From: Coemansia sp. RSA 487
Lineage: Eukaryota > Kickxellomycota > Kickxellomycetes > Kickxellales > Kickxellaceae
Assembly (NCBI GenBank): GCA_027577595.1
Contig: JANBRJ010000036.1
Coordinates: forward strand, 62,001 to 126,000
Reading direction: 5' to 3'
Length of the DNA: 64,000 nt
The translations under genes and the position numbers were made by a program. The first letter of the stretch is position 1. Each line of letters begins with the position of its first letter. Below the pieces are notes generated by a model. The model ran no database searches and was not told the origin of the DNA. It worked only from the letters and a program-made list of their open reading frames with translations. This document shows, piece by piece, positions 29,373 to 39,138 of this stretch.

Positions 29373-30497
29373 TCAAGCCCAGTCGCAGAGGATCGAGTTG
29401 TTGAATGGCTTGCAAGCAGTTTTGGCTGGGCAGCTGATCACAGCCGACCATGTGCCCCAAACACACGCCTGGTAGCCAGCACCATCGGACGTGCATGCAA
29501 GGGTGCCGTGGGTGCAGGAAGCCGACGAGCCTTCATCTGCGGTAGACTCAGGAGCTGAACCGCCGTCAGTAGTCGACTCGACAGCAGGGGCATCCGTGGT
29601 GGGCTCAGGAGCAGAGTCGTCAGTGGTGGGCTCAGGAGCAGCAGGGGCCGACGAAACAGGAGCCTCTTCACCGACAGGCGAGCTCTCGCTCTGAACCATG
29701 TGGGCCACGGGTGCTACGGATGTGGTCTCGTAGACAGCAGAAGAAGTCGTGGCTTCGTAGACGGCAGGGGTTGTGGTCTCAGCAGCAACAGGAGTCGCAG
29801 AGTACGTGCCATTACCGCCAGACGAAGAGCCGCTAGGCGAGACGGTAACCATCGGCGCATCCTCGTAGTAGTTGAGGCCAGTGTCGTAGTTGCCGTTGAA
29901 CGCAGGAATAGTCGGGTAATTGTCATGGTCTGCAATGACCATCTTTTTACCAGTGTACGATGAAGAGCTGGAGCCGGTAATGGCGACGTCGGCGCAGTTC
30001 ATGTAGAACTCGCGGTTGCCGATGGCATTGACCCACGACCACGCAAAGACGACGCTGTCGGAGTTGGGCAATTCCTTGGGGAGCGTGAAGGTGTACTGAA
30101 GAACCTCGGGACTGTTGCTAGTGCTCGGTCCGTTGAAGAAAAAGTACTTCAGAACCTCGTAGACAACAGCGAATGTCTTCCCGCCGTCGTAGGAAACAGA
30201 GAACTGCGCGTGACCACCGCCATGAGCAGCGTTGTTTTGCAAGAACTGAACAGTGACAGACTGGCCCGCGGTCCAAGTGGCGACAGGCGATGGCCATGGC
30301 GTATTAGACTTGCAAAGAACCGGCGAGGAAGGGTCGATGGGGTTCTTGATGTTGTAGTCCCAGCTGGCGCCGGCCGGAAGGGTCGTAGGCTTGTTGACGC
30401 ACCAGGGGTTGAAGCGCGGGCAAGGGTCTGTCATGGTCATGTGGGCTGAGACCGATGCAACAAGGGCGGCGGCAATGGCAGAGAATTTGAGCAACAT
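29373..30497 (-). CDS. AA11 lytic polysaccharide monooxygenase with C-terminal CBM19 (LPMO-4)
   Basis: 374 aa from the ATG at 30497. Signal peptide MLLKFSAIAAALVASVSA leaves mature HMTMTDPCPRF. Brace His in NNAAHGGGHAQFS, Tyr in [13 protein letters not shown]. Over 30123-30414 the DNA is about 95% identical to LPMO-1 (8041-8332 there). The linker differs (TTTPAVYEATTSS, then TTD-rich repeats). The CBM19 end reads CTHGTLAC, YQACVWGTW, CPAKTACKP, ILCDWA. It lies inside the pseudoprotease array between F and G, 19 kb from its sister, so part of the accessory region was rearranged or converted. A TATATA-containing site lies about 110 bp upstream. Confidence 0.94.
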   Translation of the reverse strand: MLLKFSAIAAALVASVSAHMTMTDPCPRFNPWCVNKPTTLPAGASWDYNIKNPIDPSSPVLCKSNTPWPSPVATWTAGQSVTVQFLQNNAAHGGGHAQFSVSYDGGKTFAVVYEVLKYFFFNGPSTSNSPEVLQYTFTLPKELPNSDSVVFAWSWVNAIGNREFYMNCADVAITGSSSSSYTGKKMVIADHDNYPTIPAFNGNYDTGLNYYEDAPMVTVSPSGSSSGGNGTYSATPVAAETTTPAVYEATTSSAVYETTSVAPVAHMVQSESSPVGEEAPVSSAPAAPEPTTDDSAPEPTTDAPAVESTTDGGSAPESTADEGSSASCTHGTLACTSDGAGYQACVWGTWSAVISCPAKTACKPFNNSILCDWA

Positions 30498-31821
30498 TTT
30501 TCTTCTATGGACAGATGTATCAACGGCTGAAACAAAAGGCGACTGAGGAGAGAGGGGTGGCAAAGGGAACAAGTAAGCTTCTAGCTAAAGGAACGTTTAA
30601 TACGGCCAGCGTATATAGTTGCAAGGAACTAAAAAGAGAAAAAAGAGGTATTTATGAAAAATGAGAATGAGAACAGGAGCTGCTACTGAAGAGAAAAAAA
30701 AAGAGAAATTTGAAAGCGGTTCCTCCAGATCACGTTGCCTTTATACCGAATAGACCGGGGTGTCGCAGTTTGGTTTGAATTGGCAAACCGAGCTATTTGT
30801 TTGGCGGTTTACAATGAGAAAATTACAGACCACAAGTATCTGCAGCGATTGAAAATTTTCTCAAGTAATGTGATGAACGATTGGCCAGGCACTATCGCTG
30901 GCTCATTACAAATGTAAAAGTGGAAGGTAGATCCTAGATGCAACATAGTGGCCATTCCTTATTTTTAGATCTTGTCCATTGCTGCGCTTTGTTGCATTTC
31001 GCATGCAGCTTTACAGCTGCCTGCATCGATATGAGCAGTTTATTCCGCTTCTGACAAAAACATTATTCTCTCAGTCTTCCTTTTTCAGCGAAAGCGTGAC
31101 CAAAAAAAAATTCAATGACTTTGTTCAGTGTGGCCCTACTTCCCAACGGAGAACCGCTTCTCACTTTGCTCTGAAAACGTTTCAGAGTTGGGAAAACAGA
31201 CAATTGCTGCGACTGATAGAAGGCTTATCAGTCAGATGTGCATATGGCTCATTGGATATATATCCAGATTGGGGAGGTGGGTTTTTCTTTTCAATCCCGA
31301 ATCGCGTCTATGTTTTTACGAAAGGCAAAAGCCATTCTGTTCCAAGAAATTCGACAATTGAAAGAAAGCCCATTTCTGATAAAATACAAAATCATTATAA
31401 TAGCAGATATCTTGCTGGCTGAAGATTGTCAATTCCGCAAATATGTAAACACGACCTGCTGTTAAAATGATCTGCCTTGTCTTTTGGTGTCTCAAAACCT
31501 GATTAAAACATGTACAATGACATAAATGAGCGATTATTTGCAGAAACCATAAAAGTGAAAAACAGCCATTCAGTTGGCCTTTCGAGACGAATTGTCAAAC
31601 AGTGAATGGCCAGTGACTGTTTCTCAGCGACATGATCCAGACCCGCAATGTGAGCGATCAGAAAGGATATGCATAAAAACAGCCTTTCCATTTTATCTTT
31701 TTTAAACACCATACTGTATGCTCTCTATAACATATAAGTACATTTTTACTAAATAAAGCTAAAGGTGTAAAAGCTGCTAGTCAGCCGCTGATGTACTTGG
31801 TGTTGACGTTATTTGTGCTGG
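30498..31821. other. Intergenic between pseudoprotease G and LPMO-4
   Basis: 1.3 kb. A TATATA-containing site near 30605-30620 (minus strand) may serve LPMO-4. A 147-codon plus frame at 30979-31422 opens on TTG and has no recognisable features. No supported gene. Confidence 0.55.
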
Positions 31822-33345
31822 TTATCTTGGTGCTGTTGTCGATATCCGTGTGTTGGGTTCGTATAGCGGGGGCAGATCATAGTCCAGATCATCGAAAATG
31901 TCTCTGTTAAAGTGATTGGTAGGCGGTGGTTGTGTAGATGGAGTCGGTCCCGATTCGACGAGCGAGTGTGTGGATGGCATTGATGGAGCATTATTTGAAT
32001 CAATAACAAGCATCGTTTGCATGTACATTTGCGCGTCCTTGTCCTTGTATACGTTCTTGTGCGATCTCTGCCACCTCTTGTAAAAGTACAACGATAAGCA
32101 TGCCAAAATTATACCACCAAGTGTCCCGCAAACAGCTCCAATGATTGCATTCTTCTTTGAAGATGCGCTTCGGTTGCTGCTTGCGCCAGTATAGCCATCT
32201 TGATTCATGTCCGATCGATCTGCAGTGCTGTAGCCTTCATCATCACCATCACCATTCTGCTCCTTTGCAGTGTTTGTAGCCGAACCATTAGAGCCATTTT
32301 GGGCTTCAGTGCCAGTTACACTGCGAGTTGAATCGCTCTGAGGCTTATCGCCGCTGGTTTCAGTACTACTTACAGCCGAAGAAGCTGGTGTACTTGAGCT
32401 GCTATCGTCAACCACCACATCGTTTTGATTTGCGTAAAGATCCCCGTCCAAAAATGTAACCCCATTGTCTGGTGTGGCTGGCGGTGACATGCTATATCCT
32501 GAATCTGATTGAGGCGATATGCCACCGCTGTTTGGATAATAACTGATCGAACGACCAAGCACCTTGGATGCAAACGCAATATAATCGGCCAGTAGTATAT
32601 AGCTGCTAGCTTGCAGGAAACGCAATGTGCATTCTATGTTTGTCCCCATTAACACGGTGTACGCGTAGAGACCAGCGACATACACTTTCCCCGAAATGTA
32701 CACACTGACAGACCCGTATGGAATGGCGCAGTTTGTCAGGTATGAAAGTGGTGCGTTGGTGGTTGCGTTGGAGCAGAAAAAGCTGTTTTCATTCGCTTTG
32801 AAAACATGCGAATTGTACCCGCATGAATTTGTTGTATCCAAGTTGTTGAGTGTAGTCATCGGTGTTGACCATTCCATAGCATTTATATCTGCTAGACCAC
32901 GTCTGGCAAATACAACGTCACCCCAGCTGCTCCCTCGGTTTATTGCAATGGAGTTTGACCAACTTGATGATCCGCCTTTGTTGAACTGTAGCACAGCTAT
33001 AGGGTTGGTATTTGTGTTGGCATCGTAATCTGGATGTACGGTTATTGAATAGACTGTGTATTTGACAGGAGTTTTGTCGATTCCTGCATCCAGATACACC
33101 TCGTACTTGGTGTTTTTATTAACGCTGCTTCCTGAAAAGTCGAGACATGGAGCTGCTACAAATGCAGCTGTGCTATCAATAACTCCGAGCTCGCAAGAGC
33201 TTTGTTTCCCGTTTTTAACAAGTACTCCGCCTTTAGTGCTTGAAATATCAGATACAGTGTCGCGAACGGCAAAAGCCCACGTCTTTGACGTCAAGAGAGT
33301 TGTGACGAACAAAATTGAAATGTAAAAATACAGTAACGAAAACAT
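31822..33345 (-). CDS. Pseudoprotease G: membrane protein with inactive S1 ectodomain and PPLY tail
   Basis: 507 aa, of the A/C/D/E subfamily but the most diverged in sequence. Signal peptide MFSLLYFYISILFVTTLL. Six cysteines kept (SSCELG, APCLDF, SCGYN, FFCSN, NCAIPYGS, ECTLR). Triad lost: His57 is Pro (AAPC), Asp102 is Pro, Ser195 is Tyr. Long Ser/Thr stalk; membrane helix ~399-421 (GAVCGTLGG) then FYKRWQRSHKN; tail DYDLPPLYEPNTR at ~490, nearly the same as in A. Minus strand, divergent from H. Confidence 0.9.
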   Translation of the reverse strand: MFSLLYFYISILFVTTLLTSKTWAFAVRDTVSDISSTKGGVLVKNGKQSSCELGVIDSTAAFVAAPCLDFSGSSVNKNTKYEVYLDAGIDKTPVKYTVYSITVHPDYDANTNTNPIAVLQFNKGGSSSWSNSIAINRGSSWGDVVFARRGLADINAMEWSTPMTTLNNLDTTNSCGYNSHVFKANENSFFCSNATTNAPLSYLTNCAIPYGSVSVYISGKVYVAGLYAYTVLMGTNIECTLRFLQASSYILLADYIAFASKVLGRSISYYPNSGGISPQSDSGYSMSPPATPDNGVTFLDGDLYANQNDVVVDDSSSSTPASSAVSSTETSGDKPQSDSTRSVTGTEAQNGSNGSATNTAKEQNGDGDDEGYSTADRSDMNQDGYTGASSNRSASSKKNAIIGAVCGTLGGIILACLSLYFYKRWQRSHKNVYKDKDAQMYMQTMLVIDSNNAPSMPSTHSLVESGPTPSTQPPPTNHFNRDIFDDLDYDLPPLYEPNTRISTTAPR

Positions 33346-34503
33346 TATTAGTTAAAGAACAAAGGGACCATATAAATAAATAAAAGGCCAACAGAGCAGA
33401 AACAAAAATACAATAAACGGACCATTTAGGCGAAGATAATCCATGAATAGCTCTCCTCGTTTTCAAAGAAAAGCGCTCTTATAAGCTTCTTCGAAACGGA
33501 TACACTTTTCAATTCCCACTCAAAAAAACTCTTTAAGAATGATTTTCCCTGGAAACTACAGCCAAAGTTTCTTTGTACCTGTTTTTTTTTGGCAAACGGA
33601 TTTACTATTTAGTGAACATTTGCCTTTGTGTGCATAATGTGTGATTTTCTGCTTTCGCTCAATTTTTGCTACATAGAAAGGGAAGCGTTTCCATTTGAAA
33701 CCAATTTCCGGTTCGATAGCAGTTTCCAATATCCTTCGTTTATACCTTTTCTCCACACACCAGCCAGAGAAACGGAAACAGTTAATTTAATCACAAACGG
33801 TCTTGGAACCGGTCTCGCATCAATGGCTCCCCGCTAATTAGCAATGACTTTTTTGTTCAGTGTCCATTTTTGGTCCAGTGCACTGCATGTAGAAACCAAC
33901 CTTTTCTATGCAAGTGAGCTACTTGTATAGATGCAAAGTGGTGGTTCAATAATGTCATGTAGTTTGTGCAATCACAACAACAAACTTTTAATCACGTTTG
34001 CCAACAACATTTGGTAAAAACATCACTTGGAACAGTGCCATGTCCAGTGGTTATTTTAGGCTTTTGTTATTTAAAGGCAAGCTCCTATAAAGTTTTCCAG
34101 AAAAAGAGAATTATTTCCATATGTTTTTACTCATACAGGAACTAGGGTATAAATGACAGCAACATCGTCTTCAGTTGAGAGTGAAAGTGTGCAAGGCTTG
34201 GTTATCGATTTGCACTACGCGCGTTTTCCAATTTCTGCTTTTTAGACTTGTGTGTGGCTCGAAGCAAGAAAAGATATTTTGACAAGGGAAAGAACAACTG
34301 CATGCACCCTTTTCACACGAAATTGACATTTTTTTCAGCCATTTGCCATCTTGGCTGCAAGTACATTTAGGCACCTTTCTTCTCTTTAGTATCTGATTGT
34401 TGGTTCAAATAACTTTTTTTTCCCTTTTCTGTTTATCTCCTCAATCACCATCAGCACACCCTTTTGTTCTCTATTGTTTACTTTTTTAATCACTGGCAGA
34501 ACA
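33346..34503. promoter_or_regulatory. Divergent 5' region of pseudoproteases G and H
   Basis: 1.16 kb of AT-rich sequence between divergent starts. It contains the shared upstream element for G. No gene seen. Confidence 0.55.
33438..33460 (-). promoter_or_regulatory. Shared upstream element of pseudoprotease G
   Basis: On the minus strand GGAGAGCTATTCATGGATTA, about 100 bp before the ATG of G; it matches the elements before D and E and is preceded by a shared TTTGAAAA. Confidence 0.5.
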
Positions 34504-35943
34504 ATGCTCATTAGTTGCGCTCGTTCGATTTGCTATTCCCTGCTATTGCTTGCGGAGATGGCATCAAGCACAAGCGTCAAGCAAAGTCCTACACGACGTG
34601 ACATCAGTGCACAAATTGCTGGAATGAAGGGTGGAATATTGGTAAAGGATGGTAAACAAACGTCTTGTGAGCTCGCGGTGCTGGACAGCAAGTCGTCAAT
34701 AGTCAGTGCTGACTGCCTAAATTATTCAGGCGGAAGCATAGACTCTAGCGTCAACTACGAGGTGTATCTGGACGATGGTATTGATGGAAAGGCGGCCAAG
34801 TATAGTGTGGATAAGGTTTCTGTCAATCCAAACTACAACGCAACGAGTCTGGCCAACAACTTGGCAGTTCTCCAGTACAATTCTGATAGTACGGACACGT
34901 GGAACAACACTGTTGGCATTGGTCGTGACACATACTGGGACGGGCTGATATTTGTGCGTCGTACGCTTTCCGATATTGGACAGATGGAGTGGGAAACGCC
35001 GGTCATAAACAGTACGCTTGAAGATAATCAGGATATTTGCAAGTCAATGTCGGTGCTTTTCGAAGCAAACAACATTGACTTTGAATGTAGCGATCAGTTG
35101 ATAGACGCGCCAATAACGTCTCTTGCTCTCTGTCAAGTCCCCTTTGGATCGGTGTACGCGATAATAGGCGATGGTATTTATCTTGCAGGTATATACAGTT
35201 ACACGGCAACATACCAAGGTTCTGGTAACCTATGCTCCACAGGATTCAAAAGCAGCTACTACTTGTTACTCTCAGACTATTTGACATACACATCGAACGT
35301 GATCGGCAGTTACCCCGCCTTTTATCCACTGTCAAACGCGACGTTCCCAAACACAAATGCATATTACGCCATGGACGAACCTACAGATACGCAAGACTCT
35401 AACTACCGTGTAACAGGCGGCGACTATTACTCCCTCCAAGGCGACAATCTCAATCAGGCCTTATCGGCTCACTCTGAGGGGATATCGTCGGATGGATTGC
35501 TTTCTGAAACAGAAACCGATAGTGGCAGCTCTAACTCATCAGATCAAAGCCACGACTCGGGTAATAACGGGGGACAGCCCAATAAAACCGCAATCATTGC
35601 TGGTGTTTGCGCCTCAGTTGGCGGTATTCTACTTGCATGCTTAATGTTCTTCCTGTATCGTCTTTGGAAACGTCGCAATACCAACAAGGTAGATCCACTT
35701 ACGCAGGCTCAAATTCGGGATATGCTTGAAACCGACATTGGAGGCACCGTTGTGCAGCCAGCTAATACGGGAAGAGGGAGCAGAGGTGGAGACATAGCTG
35801 TCGCACCCATGCTTGATTACGATTTGCCGCCAATATACGATGATCCTCAGCCAAACACTGCCACTGCTGCATTGGATGTTTCAAACGGCACCAACTCTGA
35901 CTATTCAAAAGTATACGTGGATAATAAGAGACATGCAGATTGA
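34504..35943 (+). CDS. Pseudoprotease H: membrane protein with inactive S1 ectodomain and PPIY tail
   Basis: 479 aa from the ATG at 34504 (leader MLISCARSICYSLLLLAEMA); another in-frame ATG lies 10 codons upstream. The most divergent member, at the right edge of the cluster. Six cysteines kept (TSCELA, ADCLNY, ICKSM, FECSD, LCQVPFG, LCSTG). Triad lost: His57 is Asp, Asp102 is Asn (ANNLAVLQY), Ser195 is Phe (VPFGS). Short Ser-rich stalk; membrane helix ~362-385 (GVCASVGGILLAC) then LYRLWKRR; tail LDYDLPPIYDDP at ~438-449. It keeps the DYDLPP context of A and G and the acidic ending of B and F, so it may be near the ancestral form. Confidence 0.88.
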   Translation: MLISCARSICYSLLLLAEMASSTSVKQSPTRRDISAQIAGMKGGILVKDGKQTSCELAVLDSKSSIVSADCLNYSGGSIDSSVNYEVYLDDGIDGKAAKYSVDKVSVNPNYNATSLANNLAVLQYNSDSTDTWNNTVGIGRDTYWDGLIFVRRTLSDIGQMEWETPVINSTLEDNQDICKSMSVLFEANNIDFECSDQLIDAPITSLALCQVPFGSVYAIIGDGIYLAGIYSYTATYQGSGNLCSTGFKSSYYLLLSDYLTYTSNVIGSYPAFYPLSNATFPNTNAYYAMDEPTDTQDSNYRVTGGDYYSLQGDNLNQALSAHSEGISSDGLLSETETDSGSSNSSDQSHDSGNNGGQPNKTAIIAGVCASVGGILLACLMFFLYRLWKRRNTNKVDPLTQAQIRDMLETDIGGTVVQPANTGRGSRGGDIAVAPMLDYDLPPIYDDPQPNTATAALDVSNGTNSDYSKVYVDNKRHAD

Positions 35944-36502
35944 AGGAAACAGCAGCCTGTTTTTAAAGATAGAAACTCATTTTACTCGATGTATACTACA
36001 AAAACCAAATGTTAAAAGTAAAAAGTTACGCTTATAACACCAATGGCTACAGGTTATTCATAGAAAGTATCGATGAAGATGTTAATTCCAAGCATGGGTG
36101 AGTGCCACATTCATATCAGATCTTGTAGATGATTTACACAAGTGGCAGACACACATCTTGAGCCTGCCTCATGGAATGTTGAATAGTACGTAGACAATAT
36201 CTCTAGTCTTTGGCAATGGTGTTTTCTTTTCCATCATCTACATTTGCGTTACAAGATCAGCATATGTATCTTCCCACAACAAAAAGAACGATACATGAAG
36301 GTATATCCAAAAGGTCATGCTGGATGGATAAAACAAGCCACTGACTGCATCTTACAGCTACTCTGCTTTTCAGCTCAGCAAATTCTGTCATCCATATTAT
36401 AGTTTTGCTTTTGTTATTGCTTTCAATTCTTGCATTAATAATATCGTTCTCTTTTTTTTTACTGACGCTTGACCTTGAACTACGTCTGACTAAACAAGCG
36501 CT
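35944..36502. other. Intergenic between pseudoprotease H and the 183-aa gene
   Basis: AT-rich, no supported gene or RNA. Confidence 0.55.
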
Positions 36503-37054
36503 ATGGACGAACAAGTGTATGAGCTCTCCTCAGGAGAGATTGTCCAATATCCCTCGTTCGAGTACCAGACGCTGATATACCACGTGTCTGACTTTGAGTT
36601 TGTCAGCAAGGATATGTACCCACCGCCAATGCGCGACACTCCTGTAATGGTGCAGCTTGTCAAGATGGAGAGCGTGGACAACATAAATGACATTGTCCAA
36701 GACTACCTGCAAAACAGAAGGGAGTGCAACTATCCGAGCATGATGGTGCTCCATGACAACACTTGCGATGTCTATATCCTCGGACAGCACTTTTTGAACC
36801 ATTACGGTATCCATCCTATCGAGGAAGGCGATGAGATATCCATGGACTTTTGGATCGCCAGGTTCAGATACCACAAAAGCATGATTGCGCACGCAATAAC
36901 CGACTGGGCAGTGCAGGACTACCACCAAATGATAGAAATCATGTCTGAAAGAGACGACATCCCAACCGAGTCTGTCGGAAGAGTGGATGGAGGAACTATC
37001 GTTGGTAGTGCCGAATGGAGCTGTGATGATTACGAGTGCCCTGATTGTGTGTGA
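36503..37054 (+). CDS. Uncharacterised 183-aa acidic protein
   Basis: I do not recognise this protein. It opens on ATG, has balanced amino-acid composition and GC-richer codons than its flanks, so it is probably real. No signal peptide or membrane helix. Acidic throughout, rich in Tyr, Met, His and Asp (FEYQTLIYHVSDFEF, DNTCDVYILGQHFLNHYGI, EGDEISMDFWIARF). The segment DNTCDVYILGQHFLNHYGI.PIEEGDEI looks like a compact beta-rich fold. It ends in a cysteine cluster (SCDDYECPDCV) of the type that could bind metal. The position next to the pseudoprotease array gives no clear hint of its job. Confidence 0.6.
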   Translation: MDEQVYELSSGEIVQYPSFEYQTLIYHVSDFEFVSKDMYPPPMRDTPVMVQLVKMESVDNINDIVQDYLQNRRECNYPSMMVLHDNTCDVYILGQHFLNHYGIHPIEEGDEISMDFWIARFRYHKSMIAHAITDWAVQDYHQMIEIMSERDDIPTESVGRVDGGTIVGSAEWSCDDYECPDCV

Positions 37055-38330
37055 CCTTTCATAAACTGGCTTAATAATAGCATCCCAATTTCACTGTGGA
37101 ATCAATATCTATAAACATATTTCGCCAGAGAAATACGCGAAAATTCTACATCAGCTACTAGGTAATTACTAAAATTACATGCTTTTATGAGGTGTGGATA
37201 AAATATAGCGCTTAATACGGATGCCTAGCGTATTTGAATGATCCCAACTTATTTATGAAACTTGGGAATATCTGTTTAGTTTTTGAAAATTTATATCCTA
37301 ATTCTACCCCAGCATTGGGAATCTTGAAATGTTTCCTAGATGGTGACCCTTAATGAAAAAAAAACGATATTTTTTTTAGCCATGAAACTACTTTCTTTCC
37401 AAAAACAACTTTAATATATGAATAATAGTTGAATGCGTACATTATCCCAGACATATAAAAGAGACACCCAAGCACTATTGTTAAAGGTTTGTCCTCCACA
37501 TCGCCTTGCATCAACACGATTACATCCACCTCTACAAGTCGCAAGTATCGACTTTCAGTGAAATTAAACGTTCAAGCACAAATTTCCATCTACAGCACAT
37601 AGATAGTTTAGTCGCATTTTATAAGCAATTTTTAATACCAATGCCTAAAGGAAAATATCCAGGCACTACGAACGGGCCCTATGTTCCACGCCCAGTAACT
37701 CCACCTGGTACTACTCCCCCCCGCCCCCTTCCTCCTAATCCCCCACCTACTCCTCCTTAATTAAATTTGAGAAGCACAAACTAGAGAGTTTTCGACACAT
37801 CAAAATAAGAATGGAAGCAAAATGAATAACTAATGCTTCATGTTTCGAAAAAAAACAGAAATTATACTACTTTTCGATAGTACAATATAAAAGACAATCG
37901 GCCAAGTTTTCATACCACGGAGTATGCGCATGATAGAAATATCGTAAATGCAGTATTTTCTTTTTCGAAATTGTAATAGGAATAACATCACCTTGTAGCA
38001 GTTAAACCCAAGCTCCATCTCCTTTCAGAAACACCGATAGTTATGCTCAGTACATGCATGTCAGCAATGTTCTCATAACATATGGATTTAATCGCACGCA
38101 GTGCTTTGTAAACCACTGACATTCTAATAACGGTTATGAGGAAAATAGAAAGTAAGAAAATGTGAACCGAATTTTTGACAACAGAAATGTTTTTAAATTA
38201 TCATGTGACCTTGGCCCATATAACAAGAAAGCTCAGAAATGGCTACAAAGCTCACAAATTTTGAATAGCTTTTTTTTATGCTTTAGAACCGTCGAAACCC
38301 AACACTCATTTTTTATATCCATTAAACAAA
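37055..38330. other. Mostly non-coding gap before RPB4
   Basis: 1.28 kb of AT-rich DNA with one small proline-rich frame (separate entry). A TATA box (ACATATAAAAG) at about 37450-37460 could start a short transcript through it. Nothing else supported. Confidence 0.5.
37641..37760 (+). CDS. Possible proline-rich micro-ORF (39 aa)
   Basis: ATG-opened frame MPKGKYPGTTNGPYVPRPV followed by Pro/Thr-rich residues to PPTPP and a stop. A TATA box lies ~190 bp upstream. The C/T-rich DNA would give proline codons by chance in this frame, so coding status is doubtful. Confidence 0.25.
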   Translation: MPKGKYPGTTNGPYVPRPVTPPGTTPPRPLPPNPPPTPP

Positions 38331-38753
38331 ATGATTAGAAACAGGACACAGCCACGGCAACAACCAGAGGGTGAGCTTGATGCAGGCAAACTGGAGTTAG
38401 GTGAGGATTTCCAGGACGCCGAGTGCCTTCTGATCTCGGAGGTCAAAGTACTATTGGAAGCGCAATACGAGGGCCGTAAGGACGATAAAGATCTATCGGG
38501 GGTGTTTACAAAGACGCTCGAGTATGTGCAAAAATTCAGTCGCTACACAAACAGGGATACCATTAAAGAGGTGCGTGCTCTTTTGAAGCCAACGAATTTG
38601 GAGCCGTTCGAGTGTGCGCAGCTGGGGAACCTGTGTTGCAGCGAGTACGAGGAAGCCAAGTCGCTTATCCCGAGTATTGGCGATAGGATCAGCGATGAGG
38701 ATTTGGATTCGCTGCTCAAGCAGATGGACAGTTTGAAAAAGTACCAAGGATAA
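38331..38753 (+). CDS. RPB4: RNA polymerase II subunit RPB4
   Basis: 140 aa, close to the human length (142). Forms the Rpb4/Rpb7 stalk of RNA polymerase II, which acts in initiation and mRNA export and decay. Seen: the N-terminal contact segment AGKLELGEDFQDAECLLISEVKVLL, TLEYVQKFSRYTNRDTIKEVRALL, and the HRDC-like C-terminal helices (LEPFECAQLGNLCCSEYEEAKSLIPSIGDRISDEDLDSLL). No intron. The ATG comes directly after an AT-rich leader. Confidence 0.96.
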   Translation: MIRNRTQPRQQPEGELDAGKLELGEDFQDAECLLISEVKVLLEAQYEGRKDDKDLSGVFTKTLEYVQKFSRYTNRDTIKEVRALLKPTNLEPFECAQLGNLCCSEYEEAKSLIPSIGDRISDEDLDSLLKQMDSLKKYQG

Positions 38754-39138
38754 AAATAGAAACAATTATCGTTTTTTAATGCGCAGAGTGGCGAATACAT
38801 TAAAGTGCAAGAAAAACTGAGAAAAATAAAGTTATAAACAAGCCAATAGATCAGGCACTGTGTCCGTTATGGACGGATGACAGGTATATGGTGGAATGGT
38901 GCCTGGTGTCTTGGATACTAGCACCGTTTGGCTGATTTGTGAGTCGTAGATAATCAAGGGACAAAACAAAACACGAGATCAGCAGATTAACAAACGGATC
39001 AGATCAGCAGCGTTATCATATACATGAAAAAGGTTTGTGAATCGATTTTATCCCCACTGTCTTTTCTCCCTTTTTTTTCATTTCGATTTGCTTAAACTTT
39101 ATACATTTTCTTAAAAAAATCAGCGTTTGGGTTGGAGA
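38754..39138. other. Intergenic RPB4 / uL22m
   Basis: 385 bp. It contains a small perfect hairpin (TCCGT-TATGG-ACGGA, about 38865-38880) and a GATGACA and CTGA pair that only loosely resemble snoRNA boxes. Not enough to call an RNA gene. Confidence 0.45.

Noticed and set aside
30979-31422. 147-codon plus-strand frame
   Set aside because: Starts on TTG, has spacer-like composition and overlaps nothing recognisable.
14867-35943. Annotation of the eight membrane proteins as active trypsin-like proteases
   Set aside because: The S1 fold is supported by the disulfide pattern, but aligned His57, Asp102 and Ser195 are all replaced in every copy, and the IVGG activation sequence is missing.
14867-35943. 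Search for a transposon or retroelement driving the duplications
   Set aside because: No transposase or reverse transcriptase motifs, terminal repeats or target-site duplications were seen; unequal crossing-over and gene conversion are enough.
38860-38945. Possible C/D snoRNA (GATGACA ... CTGA) with a small hairpin
   Set aside because: The C box does not match RTGATGA and no terminal stem was found.
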